64,000 bases of DNA from JAGFIY01 sp964499285 (lineage in GTDB: Bacteria > Bacteroidota > Ignavibacteria > Ignavibacteriales > Melioribacteraceae), in the NCBI GenBank assembly GCA_964499285.1, contig CAZCLA010000006.1, forward strand, positions 45,861-109,860. The letters are read 5' to 3'. A program made the translations under genes and the position numbers. The stretch's first letter is position 1. Each line of letters begins with the position of its first letter. The notes below the pieces were generated by a model that saw only the letters and a program-made list of their open reading frames with translations, did no database searches and was not told the origin of the DNA. Positions 17,929-27,244 of the stretch are shown here, one piece after another.

Positions 17929-18962
17929 AATTAAAGCGAAAGAGATTTTTAGTAATTCGTATCGATAGAATTGGTGATGTCGTTCTTACAACTCCGATTC
18001 CGCGAGAGATTAAAACCAAATATCCTGATGCATTTGTTGCAGTACTTTGCAGGGATTATACGAAGGATATTTTTCTAAATAATCCAAATGTTGATCAAAT
18101 TATTACTCTAGAAGAGCTAAAATCAAGAGGTTTCTGGGGAGCAGCCTCGTTTTTGCGAAAATTAAAATTCGAGGCTTCACTTCTATTGCTTCCGGATGAA
18201 TGGATTAATTATTTGTTGTTTTTCAGTGGGATTAAATACCGTTTAGGAACAGGATATAAATTTTATCAATTCATCACCGGTGTTAAGGGAATAAGCAGAA
18301 AGAAATATATTCCTCTTAGACACGAAGCTGATTACTGTATGGACCATGCTCGATATTTAGGAATTCAAACCGATTATCTTTCGACAGAAATTTTTCTTAC
18401 TCAAGATGAAAAAGAAATGTCTTCCGATTTAAGAAAGCGGTTTTTGGACGGGAAAAAAGTTTTGGTTGGCGTTCATATTACCAGTGGTGGATCAGCTCCA
18501 AATTGGGAACCGGAAAAATATCTTAAGCTTTCGGAAAAATTAGAAGTGCAAAATGATGTTAAAGTGATTTTCACAGATAATAGTGTTCCAAAAAATTTCT
18601 CGAAAGAAAAACGAAAGAGATTTATCAATTTAGATAATAAACTTAGAGAAACAATCATTTCATTGAACAGTTTGGATTGTTTGGTTTCGGCAAGCACGGG
18701 ACCAATGCACATTGCTGCGGCGCTTAAAGTAAAAACCGTTTCGCTGTTTTGTCCGCTCCCGGCCTGTTCTCCAAAACTTTGGGGACCTCTAGGAAATGAA
18801 TCCATAGAGCTGCTTCCATCAGTAAACTATTGTCAAACGAAATGTCCTGGTGATCCGAAAATCTGTACTTTTGATGGCGAAGGCGGAATAGAAATTCAAC
18901 AAGCAGTTGAAGCGGTAAATGCTATTTTAAAGCTGAATAATGGAAATCGTTTGAACAATTGA
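17925..18962 (+). CDS. family 9 glycosyltransferase (heptosyltransferase-like)
   Basis: 345 residues of the ADP-heptose:LPS heptosyltransferase superfamily (GT9, GT-B fold). The N terminus has FLVIRIDRIGDVVLTTPI, the acceptor-domain signature. The C-terminal domain has VGVHITSGGSAPNWEPEKY, LVSASTGPMHIAAALKVKTV and CPLPACSPKLWGPLGN, the donor-binding block (normally D-GP-H). In this copy the usual Asp of SxDTGPMH is replaced by Ser-Thr, a common variant. It likely acts in LPS inner-core or other surface glycan assembly at the cytoplasmic face. It overlaps the GT4 gene by four bases and is followed by the SRP RNA gene. Confidence 0.9.
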   Translation: MKLKRKRFLVIRIDRIGDVVLTTPIPREIKTKYPDAFVAVLCRDYTKDIFLNNPNVDQIITLEELKSRGFWGAASFLRKLKFEASLLLLPDEWINYLLFFSGIKYRLGTGYKFYQFITGVKGISRKKYIPLRHEADYCMDHARYLGIQTDYLSTEIFLTQDEKEMSSDLRKRFLDGKKVLVGVHITSGGSAPNWEPEKYLKLSEKLEVQNDVKVIFTDNSVPKNFSKEKRKRFINLDNKLRETIISLNSLDCLVSASTGPMHIAAALKVKTVSLFCPLPACSPKLWGPLGNESIELLPSVNYCQTKCPGDPKICTFDGEGGIEIQQAVEAVNAILKLNNGNRLNN

Positions 18963-18984
18963 ATATATTTCAATTCCAAAATTT

Positions 18985-19077
18985 GCCAGACCCTCACTAA
19001 CAGGTTGATACTCAACTCCGTCAGATCCGGAAGGAAGCAGCGGTCGGTACTCAATTTGTGTAGTGAGTAAGTCTGGC
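18985..19077 (+). ncRNA. ffs: small bacterial signal recognition particle RNA (4.5S)
   Basis: A 93-base RNA with the SRP domain IV core: GTCAGATCCGGAAGGAAGCAGC, whose GGAA tetraloop and asymmetric internal loop bind Ffh (core at about 19019-19041). The ends pair as GCCAGAC (18985-18991) with GTCTGGC (19071-19077), followed inside by CTCACTA with TAGTGAG. The T-rich stretch from 19078 acts as terminator and reaches into the stop codon of the convergent phosphatase gene. The RNA works with Ffh and FtsY in co-translational membrane targeting. Confidence 0.95.
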
Positions 19078-19080
19078 TTT

Positions 19081-19533
19081 TTATTTAATACAAATTAAGT
19101 TTCCTTTCCCTCTTTCTGCTCTTGTTCTAAAATTGATATGTGCAAGTCCGGCTGGTTCGAAATACAAATCCGGGGGATAAATCTTGCAAAAATAACTAAC
19201 AAAACTTGAGCAATCGGGCTCATGTCCAACTACCGCAATATTTTCGAAATCAAAAAGCTGTAGTAAAACTTCAAGTTCAGAAGGGCTACATCCGGGTTTC
19301 AAACATTGTTCCACTTGCAATTGTATCGAATGGTGAAAATGCTCTTTGATTATTTCGGTAGTCTGTCTAGCTCTTATGAGTGGAGAAGAGAGGACAAATT
19401 TAAATTTTATGTGCGATTCTTCCCAAGAAATAATTTTAGTTAAAAGTTTCTGCTTCCCAAGGAATGTAAGTCGTCTCCCAGTGTTGCTTCCTTCAGACGA
19501 TGCATCTGTGTGGCGAATTATATATAGATTCAT
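19081..19533 (-). CDS. SixA-like phosphohistidine phosphatase (histidine phosphatase superfamily)
   Basis: 150 residues with the branch-1 histidine phosphatase motif near the N terminus, LYIIRHTDAS (catalytic RH in RHT form rather than RHG). A second part LSSPLIRARQTTEII supplies the conserved Arg, and VVGHEPD provides the second catalytic His. The size and the RHT form match SixA, which removes phosphate from histidine phosphotransfer domains, although small phosphatases of this family act on other substrates too. It converges on the SRP RNA; their 3' ends meet within four bases. The neighbouring genes do not reveal its partner. Confidence 0.85.
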   Translation of the reverse strand: MNLYIIRHTDASSEGSNTGRRLTFLGKQKLLTKIISWEESHIKFKFVLSSPLIRARQTTEIIKEHFHHSIQLQVEQCLKPGCSPSELEVLLQLFDFENIAVVGHEPDCSSFVSYFCKIYPPDLYFEPAGLAHINFRTRAERGKGNLICIK

Positions 19534-19623
19534 CTCGTCCCAGCAAAATATATAAATAATTTACTTTTGATTTTAGCAAAACAATTTTATTTTACAAACC
19601 AATTTTATTGAGCTGAAATCATA

Positions 19624-21522
19624 TTGCTAAATCACAGCGGAAAAATATTCTTACTGTTTATTTTATTCAATTCGGTAATCTTATCTCAGCATATCGATCA
19701 CCCAAAATTTTCTCTTACTGGAATCAAAGTAAATATAAGTTATAACTTAACTGGAAATGATTCGATAAAAATTTTTGCAGCAGATTCCGACCAAAGATTG
19801 GTGAATGAATTGCTCTTCACAAAAAATTTCCCAAATCAGGAAATTATTTTTAATACAGCAGGATCATATTCCTTTTATATTGAAGGTGAGGAAGAGTCAA
19901 TCAGTACGATTAGAATAATTCCGGGGTGGTTTAGTTTAATTCCACCTGTCCTTGCAATTTTTTTAGCACTTGTAATCAGGCAAGTTATTGTTTCATTGGC
20001 TGCTGGCATTTACGTAGGAGCTTTCTTTATCTATGATTACGATCCTTTCATCGCTTTTCTTCGGTTTGCAGATTCAATTGTTCTTAACTCATTGACCGAT
20101 CCAGATCACATGTTTGTTATAACTTTTACTCTGCTGATCGGCGGGGTTGTTGGGATAATAACAAAAAACGGGGGCACTGCAGGGCTTGCTAATATAATTA
20201 CTAAATTAGCTAAAACAGCTCGCTCTGGAATGATCGCCAGCTGGTTGATGGGATTAGCTGTTTTCTTTGATGATTATGCAAACTCATTGATAATCGGAAA
20301 TATGATGCGTCCGATAACAGATAAGTTAAGAATTTCAAGAGAAAAGTTATCATATATTGTTGATTCTACTGCGGCACCAATTGCAAGTGTTGTTATAATA
20401 AGCACTTGGATTGGATATGAACTCGGACTGATTGGGGAGGGATTGAAAATAATCGGTTCAACAGAAAATGCTTATGACGTATTTATCAGCACAATTCCTT
20501 ATAGATTTTATCCAATCGCAGCGCTGTTTTTTGTTTTTGCGACGTCATATTTTCAACGGGATTTCGGTCCTATGTACAGAGCAGAAAAACGTGCAAGACT
20601 CACTGGAAAACTATATGAGACACTTTCAAGTGAAGCAAAATCCGTATCCGAAGACGAATTGGGAATGGACAAAACACAGCCGAAATGGTACAATGCAGCA
20701 GTTCCGATTTTGATGATATTGTTCGGAACCGTTGCAGGCTTAATTTATACGGGTATAACGAAGCTTGAAGAAATTGGATCATCTAATTATTCGATTCAGA
20801 ATATCATAAGTAATTCTGACTCTTATTCAGCGCTTCTTTGGGCAAGTCTATTAGCTTGTTTTATTGCAATAGTTATGACAGTTTGGCAGCGAATTCAATC
20901 ACTTTCTGATGTTATAAATTCTTGGTACAAAGGCGTTCAATCAATGCTGCTTGCGTGTATTATTCTTGTTCTTGCTTGGTCGATAAGCAATGTTACAACT
21001 GAGTTGATGACGGCTGATTATTTAATCTCAATCGTAAGTGATGCTATAAACCCAAGATTTCTTCCAGTAATTGTTTTTATAGTATGTGCGTTTATTAGTT
21101 TTGCAACTGGTACAAGCTGGGGAACAATGGCCATAGTTATGCCGATAGTTATACCTCTTGCTTCGCTGCTTTCCGACAATTTTGGTTTTGCCGGGGATGA
21201 TAAACTTATTATCATTCACGGAGTGATAAGTTCGGTGTTAACGGGTTCTGTTTTTGGAGACCATTGTTCACCGATTGCAGACACTACAATTCTTAGTTCA
21301 ATCGCTTCAAAATGTAATCACATTGATCACGTTAGAACTCAACTTCCTTATGCAATGTTAGTTGGGATTGTTTGTATGGCTGCAGGAGATATCCCTACGG
21401 CTTTCGGATTCAGTCCATACTTTTCGCTAGTTATTATTTTTGGAGTGCTTATAACTTTCTTGTTCGTTTTTGGGAAAAAGCTTCCTGAAGTGCCTCAAAA
21501 AAGAATGGCTAGGATCGATTAG
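19624..21522 (+). CDS. NhaC-family Na+/H+ antiporter with exported N-terminal domain
   Basis: 632 residues from a TTG start. Residues 1-20 form a signal-like hydrophobic segment ending ILSQ, followed by about 70 soluble residues that look all-beta. The transporter begins near residue 100 with WFSLIPPVLAIFLALVIRQV. NhaC-type hallmarks follow: GGTAGLANII, FFDDYANSLIIGNMMRPITD, STAAPIASVVIISTWIG, FATGTSWGTMAIVMPIVIPL and SGSVFGDHCSPIADTTILSS. The family exchanges Na+ for H+ or transports small organic ions. The antiporter core is complete. The extra N-terminal domain probably faces the periplasm. The gene overlaps the end of uvrC by 14 bases. Confidence 0.9.
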   Translation: MLNHSGKIFLLFILFNSVILSQHIDHPKFSLTGIKVNISYNLTGNDSIKIFAADSDQRLVNELLFTKNFPNQEIIFNTAGSYSFYIEGEEESISTIRIIPGWFSLIPPVLAIFLALVIRQVIVSLAAGIYVGAFFIYDYDPFIAFLRFADSIVLNSLTDPDHMFVITFTLLIGGVVGIITKNGGTAGLANIITKLAKTARSGMIASWLMGLAVFFDDYANSLIIGNMMRPITDKLRISREKLSYIVDSTAAPIASVVIISTWIGYELGLIGEGLKIIGSTENAYDVFISTIPYRFYPIAALFFVFATSYFQRDFGPMYRAEKRARLTGKLYETLSSEAKSVSEDELGMDKTQPKWYNAAVPILMILFGTVAGLIYTGITKLEEIGSSNYSIQNIISNSDSYSALLWASLLACFIAIVMTVWQRIQSLSDVINSWYKGVQSMLLACIILVLAWSISNVTTELMTADYLISIVSDAINPRFLPVIVFIVCAFISFATGTSWGTMAIVMPIVIPLASLLSDNFGFAGDDKLIIIHGVISSVLTGSVFGDHCSPIADTTILSSIASKCNHIDHVRTQLPYAMLVGIVCMAAGDIPTAFGFSPYFSLVIIFGVLITFLFVFGKKLPEVPQKRMARID

Positions 21523-23332
21523 TGTAGTACTCAAAAATTAATTTTGCTTTCGATTCGCCGACGACCTTTTTCAATTCATCTATTGAAGATGTTCTTATTT
21601 TCTCAATATTATCAAAATTAGTCAACAGTTTTTCCGCAACTTTTACTCCGATACCTCTAATCTCGGTCAATTCAGTTTTGAATGTTCTCTTGCTCCTCCG
21701 ATCACGGTGAAATGTAATCGCAAATCTGTGAGCTTCGTCTCTAATATGCTGAATGAGTTTGAGACTTGATGAAGTTTTAGGAATCGATTGCGGTTCCGAA
21801 ATTCCCGGGAAAAATATTTCTTCAAGACGTTTTGCCAATCCAATAATTGGCTGATCTTTAATATTTAGCTCAATAAGAATTTCAACTGCACTGCTCAGTT
21901 GACCTTTTCCGCCGTCTATAATTATCAGATCAGGAAGCTGTTCGTTGTTTTCAACAAGTTTAGAATAACGTCTTTTTATCACTTCCTGCATACTTGCAAA
22001 ATCATCTGGACCTTCTACATCTTTTATAATAAATTTTCTATACAATGACTTCTTCGGTTTGCCATCCACAAAAACAACCATACTTGCAACTGTATCTGTG
22101 CCTTGCAGATTCGAAATATCAAAACATTCCATTTTCTTCGGGATTACCGGAAGTCTCAAGTCCCTTTTTAAGGCAGCTAATGTAAAGGGTACGTTTCCTT
22201 CGCGCTTCATTCTATGAATCTGAATTTCTTTCAGCTGCAGAATTGCGTTTTGTTTGTTCATCCGAAGTAATGAAAGAAGTTCGCTTTTCCGCTGCGGTAC
22301 AAAAAATTTTGTCGACTTAAGTGCTTTTGTATTAAGCCAATTTAACAATGCTTCTTGATCATCCGGTTCTACTTCAAGAATGATTTCTTTGGGAACTTCA
22401 ACAAACTCATTATAATAATGCTTAAGAACGGCACTGTAAATTGTCGAAAGCTCATCCTCTCCTTCGTTAATAAGTTTCAAATTCTTTTTCCCGACTAGTT
22501 TTCCTCCGCGAATGTTCAGAATCGTGGAAGCAACATCTTTTCCTTCAAAAGCCGCACTAATTATATCTCTGTCAGTAAAATCATTCGAAACAACTTTTTG
22601 ACGTGATTCATAAACTTGAAGTTGTTCAATCTTATCTCTTATTTCCGCGGCTTTCTCAAAGCTGAAGTTTTCCGAGGCTTGCTTCATTTTAGATCTTAAA
22701 TCTGAGATAAGTTCACTCGTTCTGCCCTTTAGGACTTTAACAACTTCGTTCACCATTTCATTATAGTCTTTTTCACTTACTAATCCCTCACACGGACCAT
22801 CGCACTTTTTAATATGATAATCCAAGCATATTTTTATTTTGCCGTCTTTAATCACATTGTCGTCGATAAAGTATTTGCAGCTCCTTATTTTGAATGCAGA
22901 GTTGATCATTCTAAGCGATGCTTTCATGCTTTTTACATCAGTATAAGGTCCAAAATATCTCGAACCGTCTTTTACTATGTCTCTTGTTGCAAAGATCTGG
23001 GGATAAGGTTCGTTTGTTACTTTAATGTAAGGAAAAGATTTATCGTCTTTTAAGTTTACGTTGTATCTTGGCTTAAGCTGTTTTATCAAATTGTTTTCGA
23101 GGACGAGTGCTTCCACTTCTGTGTCGGTTATTATTAATTGAAGATCTTCAATCTTGCTGACCATAACTTCTGTTTTGGGTGAAGACAGGTTCGATTGAAA
23201 ATAAGAGCGGACTCTATTCCTTAAATTTTTTGCTTTTCCTACATAAATTACTTTTTGATTTTTATCAAAAAACTGATAAACACCCGGCAATGCGGGAAGC
23301 GCTTTTATTTTTTCTTCGAGATTTTCATTCAT
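21509..23332 (-). CDS. uvrC: excinuclease ABC subunit C
   Basis: 607 residues, normal for UvrC, which makes both incisions in nucleotide excision repair. The domains are in the usual order. The GIY-YIG nuclease (PGVYQFFDKNQKVIYVGKA, residues 15-33) makes the 3' cut. A cysteine-rich segment follows (CKYF, CLDYHIKKCDGPC), then a UVR motif (FEKAAEIRDKIEQL, near residue 220) for UvrB binding. The RNase H-like domain (ECFDISNLQGTDTVASMV) makes the 5' cut, and helix-hairpin-helix DNA binding comes last (EIRGIGVKVAEKLL). The gene runs against nhaC with overlapping 3' ends. It lies downstream of glgC, with a terminator between them. Confidence 0.96.
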   Translation of the reverse strand: MNENLEEKIKALPALPGVYQFFDKNQKVIYVGKAKNLRNRVRSYFQSNLSSPKTEVMVSKIEDLQLIITDTEVEALVLENNLIKQLKPRYNVNLKDDKSFPYIKVTNEPYPQIFATRDIVKDGSRYFGPYTDVKSMKASLRMINSAFKIRSCKYFIDDNVIKDGKIKICLDYHIKKCDGPCEGLVSEKDYNEMVNEVVKVLKGRTSELISDLRSKMKQASENFSFEKAAEIRDKIEQLQVYESRQKVVSNDFTDRDIISAAFEGKDVASTILNIRGGKLVGKKNLKLINEGEDELSTIYSAVLKHYYNEFVEVPKEIILEVEPDDQEALLNWLNTKALKSTKFFVPQRKSELLSLLRMNKQNAILQLKEIQIHRMKREGNVPFTLAALKRDLRLPVIPKKMECFDISNLQGTDTVASMVVFVDGKPKKSLYRKFIIKDVEGPDDFASMQEVIKRRYSKLVENNEQLPDLIIIDGGKGQLSSAVEILIELNIKDQPIIGLAKRLEEIFFPGISEPQSIPKTSSSLKLIQHIRDEAHRFAITFHRDRRSKRTFKTELTEIRGIGVKVAEKLLTNFDNIEKIRTSSIDELKKVVGESKAKLIFEYYTNRS

Positions 23333-23361
23333 GATTGGTGCAAATCTACAATTTAGCTAAA

Positions 23362-23386
23362 TAAAAAACCCCATCCTCGGATGGGG
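23362..23386 (-). terminator. rho-independent terminator after glgC
   Basis: Read on the minus strand, CCCCATCC pairs with GGATGGGG (an 8-base perfect stem at 23369-23376 and 23379-23386, loop of two bases plus neighbours) and is followed by TTTTTT (23368-23363). It separates glgC from uvrC, so uvrC needs its own promoter or readthrough. Confidence 0.85.
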
Positions 23387-23409
23387 CATAAATCTAAAAA
23401 TAAATTCTT

Positions 23410-24648
23410 CTATTTAAACACATAGTTTTTGGGAATAATTACAATTCCAGTTTCGGAAACTTGAAATCGTTTCTTATCCAATTCAGGTTCGAACCCTATT
23501 TCGGTTCCTTCGGGGATTACAACATTCTTATCAATAATTGCTCTGCGAATTCTTGAATGCCGCCCAATATTTACGCTGTCGAAAATGATTGAATCGGTAA
23601 TGTAGGTGTAACTGTTTACCCTTACATTAGGTCCAAGAATTGAACGTTCCACCAAACCTCCGGATACAATTGTACCGTCAGTAACAAGCGAATTATAAAC
23701 ACGGCCGATCCTTTCTCCCTCGTGGGATAAAGTTTTTGCGGGCGGAAGCTGAATTGCACGTGTTCTTAAAGGCCAATCTTTATCATAAAGATTGAAGTCG
23801 GGGTTAACTTTTATCAAATCCATGCTTGCGGCATAGTAGCTATCGATTGTTCCGACATCAATCCAGTATGGATTTTCCTTTTTGTTTTCGTCAACAAACC
23901 GATAAGCTTGCACTTTGTAGGTGTTTTCGATCATATATGGTATTACGTGCTTTCCGAAATCCGTGCTGTCAAGTTTCGATTTTTTCATAACTGCATAAAT
24001 AGACTTGAGCACATCAGCATTAAAAATGTAAATACCCATATTAACGAAAGATTGTCCGGGTTTATCCGGAACTTCGGGTGGATTCTTGGGTTTTTCGATA
24101 AAAGATTTCACCCTATATTCCGGATCAATTTCAAGAACACCGAATCTATTGGCAAGATCTTTTTCGACAAACATGCTGCTTATAGTAAGATCGGATTTTT
24201 TCTGTACATGGTATTGAAGCATTTTTAGGTAGTCCATCTTATAAATGTGATCTCCTGAAAGGATGATCACCCATTTGTAATTTCCATCCGAAATTAAATT
24301 TAAATTTTGTTCGATTGCATTTGCGGTTCCCAAGTACCAATTGTTGCTCACTTTTTGTTGAGGCGGAACGGAATAAATGAATTCTCCAAGTTCAGGATTA
24401 AAAATACTCCACGATTCAAAAATGTGGCGCGAAAGTGAATCCGACTTATACTGAGTAAGAACGTAAATTTTTCGCAGTCCGGAATTCAAACAATTTGATA
24501 ATGCAAAATCGATTATTCTGTACTTACCTCCGAAGGGCACTGAAGGTTTTGTTCGTTCTTTGGTAAGAGGGAAAAGCCGTTCGCCTACTCCTCCAGCTAA
24601 AATCATTGTCAAACTTGATCTAAGTAGTTCTGAACCAGTGAGCGCCAT
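23410..24648 (-). CDS. glgC: glucose-1-phosphate adenylyltransferase
   Basis: ADP-glucose pyrophosphorylase of 412 residues makes ADP-glucose from ATP and glucose-1-phosphate, the first committed step of bacterial glycogen synthesis. Motifs are AGGVGERLFPLTKERTKPSV (nucleotide-binding loop, residues 18-37), FGGKYRIIDFALSN, WYLGTANAIEQN, SGDHIYKMDY (metal Asp) and FIEKPKNPPEVP (substrate-binding Lys). The C-terminal left-handed beta-helix follows (VSGGLVERSILGPNVRVN). glgA and glgB are not in the window. It is divergent from the M1 peptidase gene over a 120-base region containing a palindrome (24733-24746). Confidence 0.94.
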   Translation of the reverse strand: MALTGSELLRSSLTMILAGGVGERLFPLTKERTKPSVPFGGKYRIIDFALSNCLNSGLRKIYVLTQYKSDSLSRHIFESWSIFNPELGEFIYSVPPQQKVSNNWYLGTANAIEQNLNLISDGNYKWVIILSGDHIYKMDYLKMLQYHVQKKSDLTISSMFVEKDLANRFGVLEIDPEYRVKSFIEKPKNPPEVPDKPGQSFVNMGIYIFNADVLKSIYAVMKKSKLDSTDFGKHVIPYMIENTYKVQAYRFVDENKKENPYWIDVGTIDSYYAASMDLIKVNPDFNLYDKDWPLRTRAIQLPPAKTLSHEGERIGRVYNSLVTDGTIVSGGLVERSILGPNVRVNSYTYITDSIIFDSVNIGRHSRIRRAIIDKNVVIPEGTEIGFEPELDKKRFQVSETGIVIIPKNYVFK

Positions 24649-24714
24649 AGGATTCTCGTAATTGTTATTTTAATAAAGTATATTAAAAAAAACTCTTATT
24701 GGCAATCGAACAAT

Positions 24715-24747
24715 TTTGTTTCTAAAGAATCTAAAGATATATCTTTG
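24715..24747 (+). promoter_or_regulatory. Bacteroidota-like promoter before the M1 peptidase gene
   Basis: TTTG at 24715-24718 and TATCTTTG at 24740-24747 match the -33/-7 consensus TTTG and TAnnTTTG with a 21-base spacer. The M1 start codon follows at 24769. The -7 box overlaps the perfect 14-base palindrome at 24733-24746, whose other half reads TATCTTTA on the minus strand toward glgC, so both genes could be driven from here. Confidence 0.5.
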
Positions 24748-24768
24748 ATACAAATTAAGTGACAAAAA

Positions 24769-26472
24769 ATGAAAAATTCTAGAAGAATTAATATTATCAT
24801 AATATTTGCAGCGGCAATATTGTTAGGATTAGTAGGACTTTTTCTAATTTTTAATCCAATTCAAAATTTGCAAAAGAAAAAGGATTACGGCTCCGCTTTA
24901 AAAGCTTCGATTGATGATGATGTTTATGTCGATTCATTGTTGACTAAATATTTTAAAGAAGAGCAATATTATCAAGATATTTTACATTACGAAATTCGAG
25001 TAGAGTTATATCCGGAATTAGAAAAAATAGAAGCGAAAGTTATTGTAACCGGCATCAAAGAGAAAAACTTAAAAGATTCGGTTTACTTAAATTTTTACGA
25101 TAATCTTCTGATACACAGCTTATTAGTCAACGGAAGAAAAACAAATTTTAAGAGAACAGACTACCATCTCATAATACCAAATAAAAGTGATACGTTCAGC
25201 GTCGAAGTCAATTACTCCGGCAGACCACTTAGTCTTGGATTTCAGTCGTTTCAATTTGGAGATTATAATAATTCTCCGGTGATTTATACCTTGAATCAGC
25301 CTGTATATGCTTCTACGTGGTTTCCGTGCAACGATCTTCCTGACGATAAAGCACAAGCTGATATTTTTATATCTTCCGATACTTCACTCACAAATGTTTC
25401 TAATGGGATTTTAGTTTCCGAAGAATATTCGGGAAATAGAAAAACATCTCACTGGAAAACCGTCTATCCGATTTCCACTTACCTTATTTCATTTTATGCA
25501 GCAAGATATTCCAACTTTAAGGATGAATACAAAACAGTTGAGGGGAATACTCTACTGCTCGATTACTATTCATTTCCCAATCACCTGGCTGAAGCTATGA
25601 CAGATTATTCCATAAGTTCAAAAGCGATGAGAATTTTTGAAGAAATTTTCGGCGAATATCCATTTATTAAAGAAAAGTATGGTATAGCCGAGTTTCTCTG
25701 GAATATTGGAGCGATGGAACATCAGACAATAACAGGGATGGGAAGTACATTTTTAACCGGCAGAAATTTTTATCTCGATATTTACGTCCACGAACTTGCA
25801 CACCAATGGTGGGGGAATGCAGTAGGACCCAAGAATTGGAAAGAGCTTTGGCTCAACGAAGGATTTGCGACTTATTCACAAGCACTTTATTGGGAGAAAA
25901 CCAACGGTAAAAATTCCTACAAGAATTTCCTCGAATCAAAATTCGGAACCTTCAGCGGAGGTGCTCTCTACAATCCCGAGCAAAATCTTTTTGGCCGGAG
26001 AGTTTACGATAAAGGTGCCTGGGTTCTTCATATGCTCAGGAGTGAAGTTGGGGATTCAGTTTTCTTCAATATTCTTAGGAACTATTACAATACATATAAG
26101 TATAAAAATGCAACAACTGAGGATTTTAAAAAGATTGCCATAAATACATCAAAAAAGAATCTTGATAAATTTTTTGATCAGTGGATATTGAACGGTGTTG
26201 GAATTTTAGAAGTTGAATATGATATCAATTACTCGATTTCTGATAAGTTAATTACTCAAGTGGATTTGAGACAAGCTCAAGAAGGATATACAGAATATCA
26301 TTTCCCGCTTCAAATAAAAATAATTACAAGTGAAGATTCATTGATATCTGATAATTATATTACATCCTTCGATACTACTATGTATTTCGAAACTAATAGT
26401 AAACCGAATAAAATTATTTTTGACCCAAACAGCCGTCTGCTGGCACTTTTTAGGGAAGCAAATTTGAAATAA
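24769..26472 (+). CDS. M1 family aminopeptidase, membrane-anchored or exported
   Basis: 567 residues. Residues 8-28 are one long hydrophobic segment without an obvious cleavage site, so the enzyme is probably anchored to the inner membrane and faces the periplasm. The gluzincin motif HELAHQWW (HExxH) is near residue 343, with the third zinc ligand in ELWLNEGFATY. The exopeptidase signature appears as GAMEHQT, the Bacteroidota form of GxMEN. Members trim N-terminal residues from peptides. The C-terminal domain is short compared with PepN, so it belongs to the compact M1 type. It is followed after 37 bases by an LpxH-like gene. Confidence 0.9.
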   Translation: MKNSRRINIIIIFAAAILLGLVGLFLIFNPIQNLQKKKDYGSALKASIDDDVYVDSLLTKYFKEEQYYQDILHYEIRVELYPELEKIEAKVIVTGIKEKNLKDSVYLNFYDNLLIHSLLVNGRKTNFKRTDYHLIIPNKSDTFSVEVNYSGRPLSLGFQSFQFGDYNNSPVIYTLNQPVYASTWFPCNDLPDDKAQADIFISSDTSLTNVSNGILVSEEYSGNRKTSHWKTVYPISTYLISFYAARYSNFKDEYKTVEGNTLLLDYYSFPNHLAEAMTDYSISSKAMRIFEEIFGEYPFIKEKYGIAEFLWNIGAMEHQTITGMGSTFLTGRNFYLDIYVHELAHQWWGNAVGPKNWKELWLNEGFATYSQALYWEKTNGKNSYKNFLESKFGTFSGGALYNPEQNLFGRRVYDKGAWVLHMLRSEVGDSVFFNILRNYYNTYKYKNATTEDFKKIAINTSKKNLDKFFDQWILNGVGILEVEYDINYSISDKLITQVDLRQAQEGYTEYHFPLQIKIITSEDSLISDNYITSFDTTMYFETNSKPNKIIFDPNSRLLALFREANLK

Positions 26473-26509
26473 TAATTATAAATTAAGGTTTACAAAAACT
26501 TAGAGAATA

Positions 26510-27244
26510 TTGGAAAAACCGGCATTTTTTGTATCGGATTTGCACTTTGGACTGCAATCACCTGATCAAGAAAACAAACTTGAGCGAAAGTTCGTTAGAT
26601 TTCTCGAATATGCACTTGAGAACGCTGCAAGTTTGTACATTCTCGGCGATCTATTTGATTATTGGTTTGAATACAGACGCGTGATACAGAAAGGTTATTA
26701 TAGAACTTTCACGGCTTTGCATAATTTAACCGAGCGGAATATTAATGTACATTACATTATAGGCAACCACGATTTTATGCACAGGGATTTTTTCACCAAA
26801 ACAATTGGTGTAAGAATTTATGAAAATCCGATAGAAGTCATTCTCGAAGGGAAAAAATTTTTTTTAGGTCACGGGGATGGTTTAATTAAAAATGACACCG
26901 GTTATAAAATTTTGAAAAAAATACTGCGCAACAAAAAGATTCAAAATTTATACTCACTCATTCATCCGGATATGGGCATCTGGCTTGCATCTTCCTCGAG
27001 TAAAACAAGCAGAGGATATACGAGTTCAAAGGATTATGGTGAAGATGACAGCTTATTTTTAACGGCAAAAATTTTGATTGACAAAGGTTGCGACTACGTA
27101 CTTTTTGGTCATAGTCATAATCAAAAAATTTTGGAATACAATAACGGATATTATATCAATCTCGGCACTTGGCTCGATACGCCTTGTTACGGAAAATATT
27201 TCAACAATAAATTCGAAATTTTAGATTGGGAACTGAATGAATAA
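26510..27244 (+). CDS. lpxH: UDP-2,3-diacylglucosamine diphosphatase (LpxH-like)
   Basis: 244 residues from a TTG start. The calcineurin-like metallophosphoesterase motifs run in order: DLHFG (residue 9), GDLFDYW (45), GNHDF (83), GHGDG (121) and GHSHN (204); these ligate the two metals. LpxH cleaves UDP-2,3-diacylglucosamine to lipid X in lipid A synthesis at the cytoplasmic membrane face. The size and the DLFDYWFEYR segment fit LpxH of Bacteroidota. It overlaps the PBP gene start by eight bases. Other lpx genes are absent from the window, so the specific substrate is inferred from the family. Confidence 0.85.
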   Translation: MEKPAFFVSDLHFGLQSPDQENKLERKFVRFLEYALENAASLYILGDLFDYWFEYRRVIQKGYYRTFTALHNLTERNINVHYIIGNHDFMHRDFFTKTIGVRIYENPIEVILEGKKFFLGHGDGLIKNDTGYKILKKILRNKKIQNLYSLIHPDMGIWLASSSSKTSRGYTSSKDYGEDDSLFLTAKILIDKGCDYVLFGHSHNQKILEYNNGYYINLGTWLDTPCYGKYFNNKFEILDWELNE

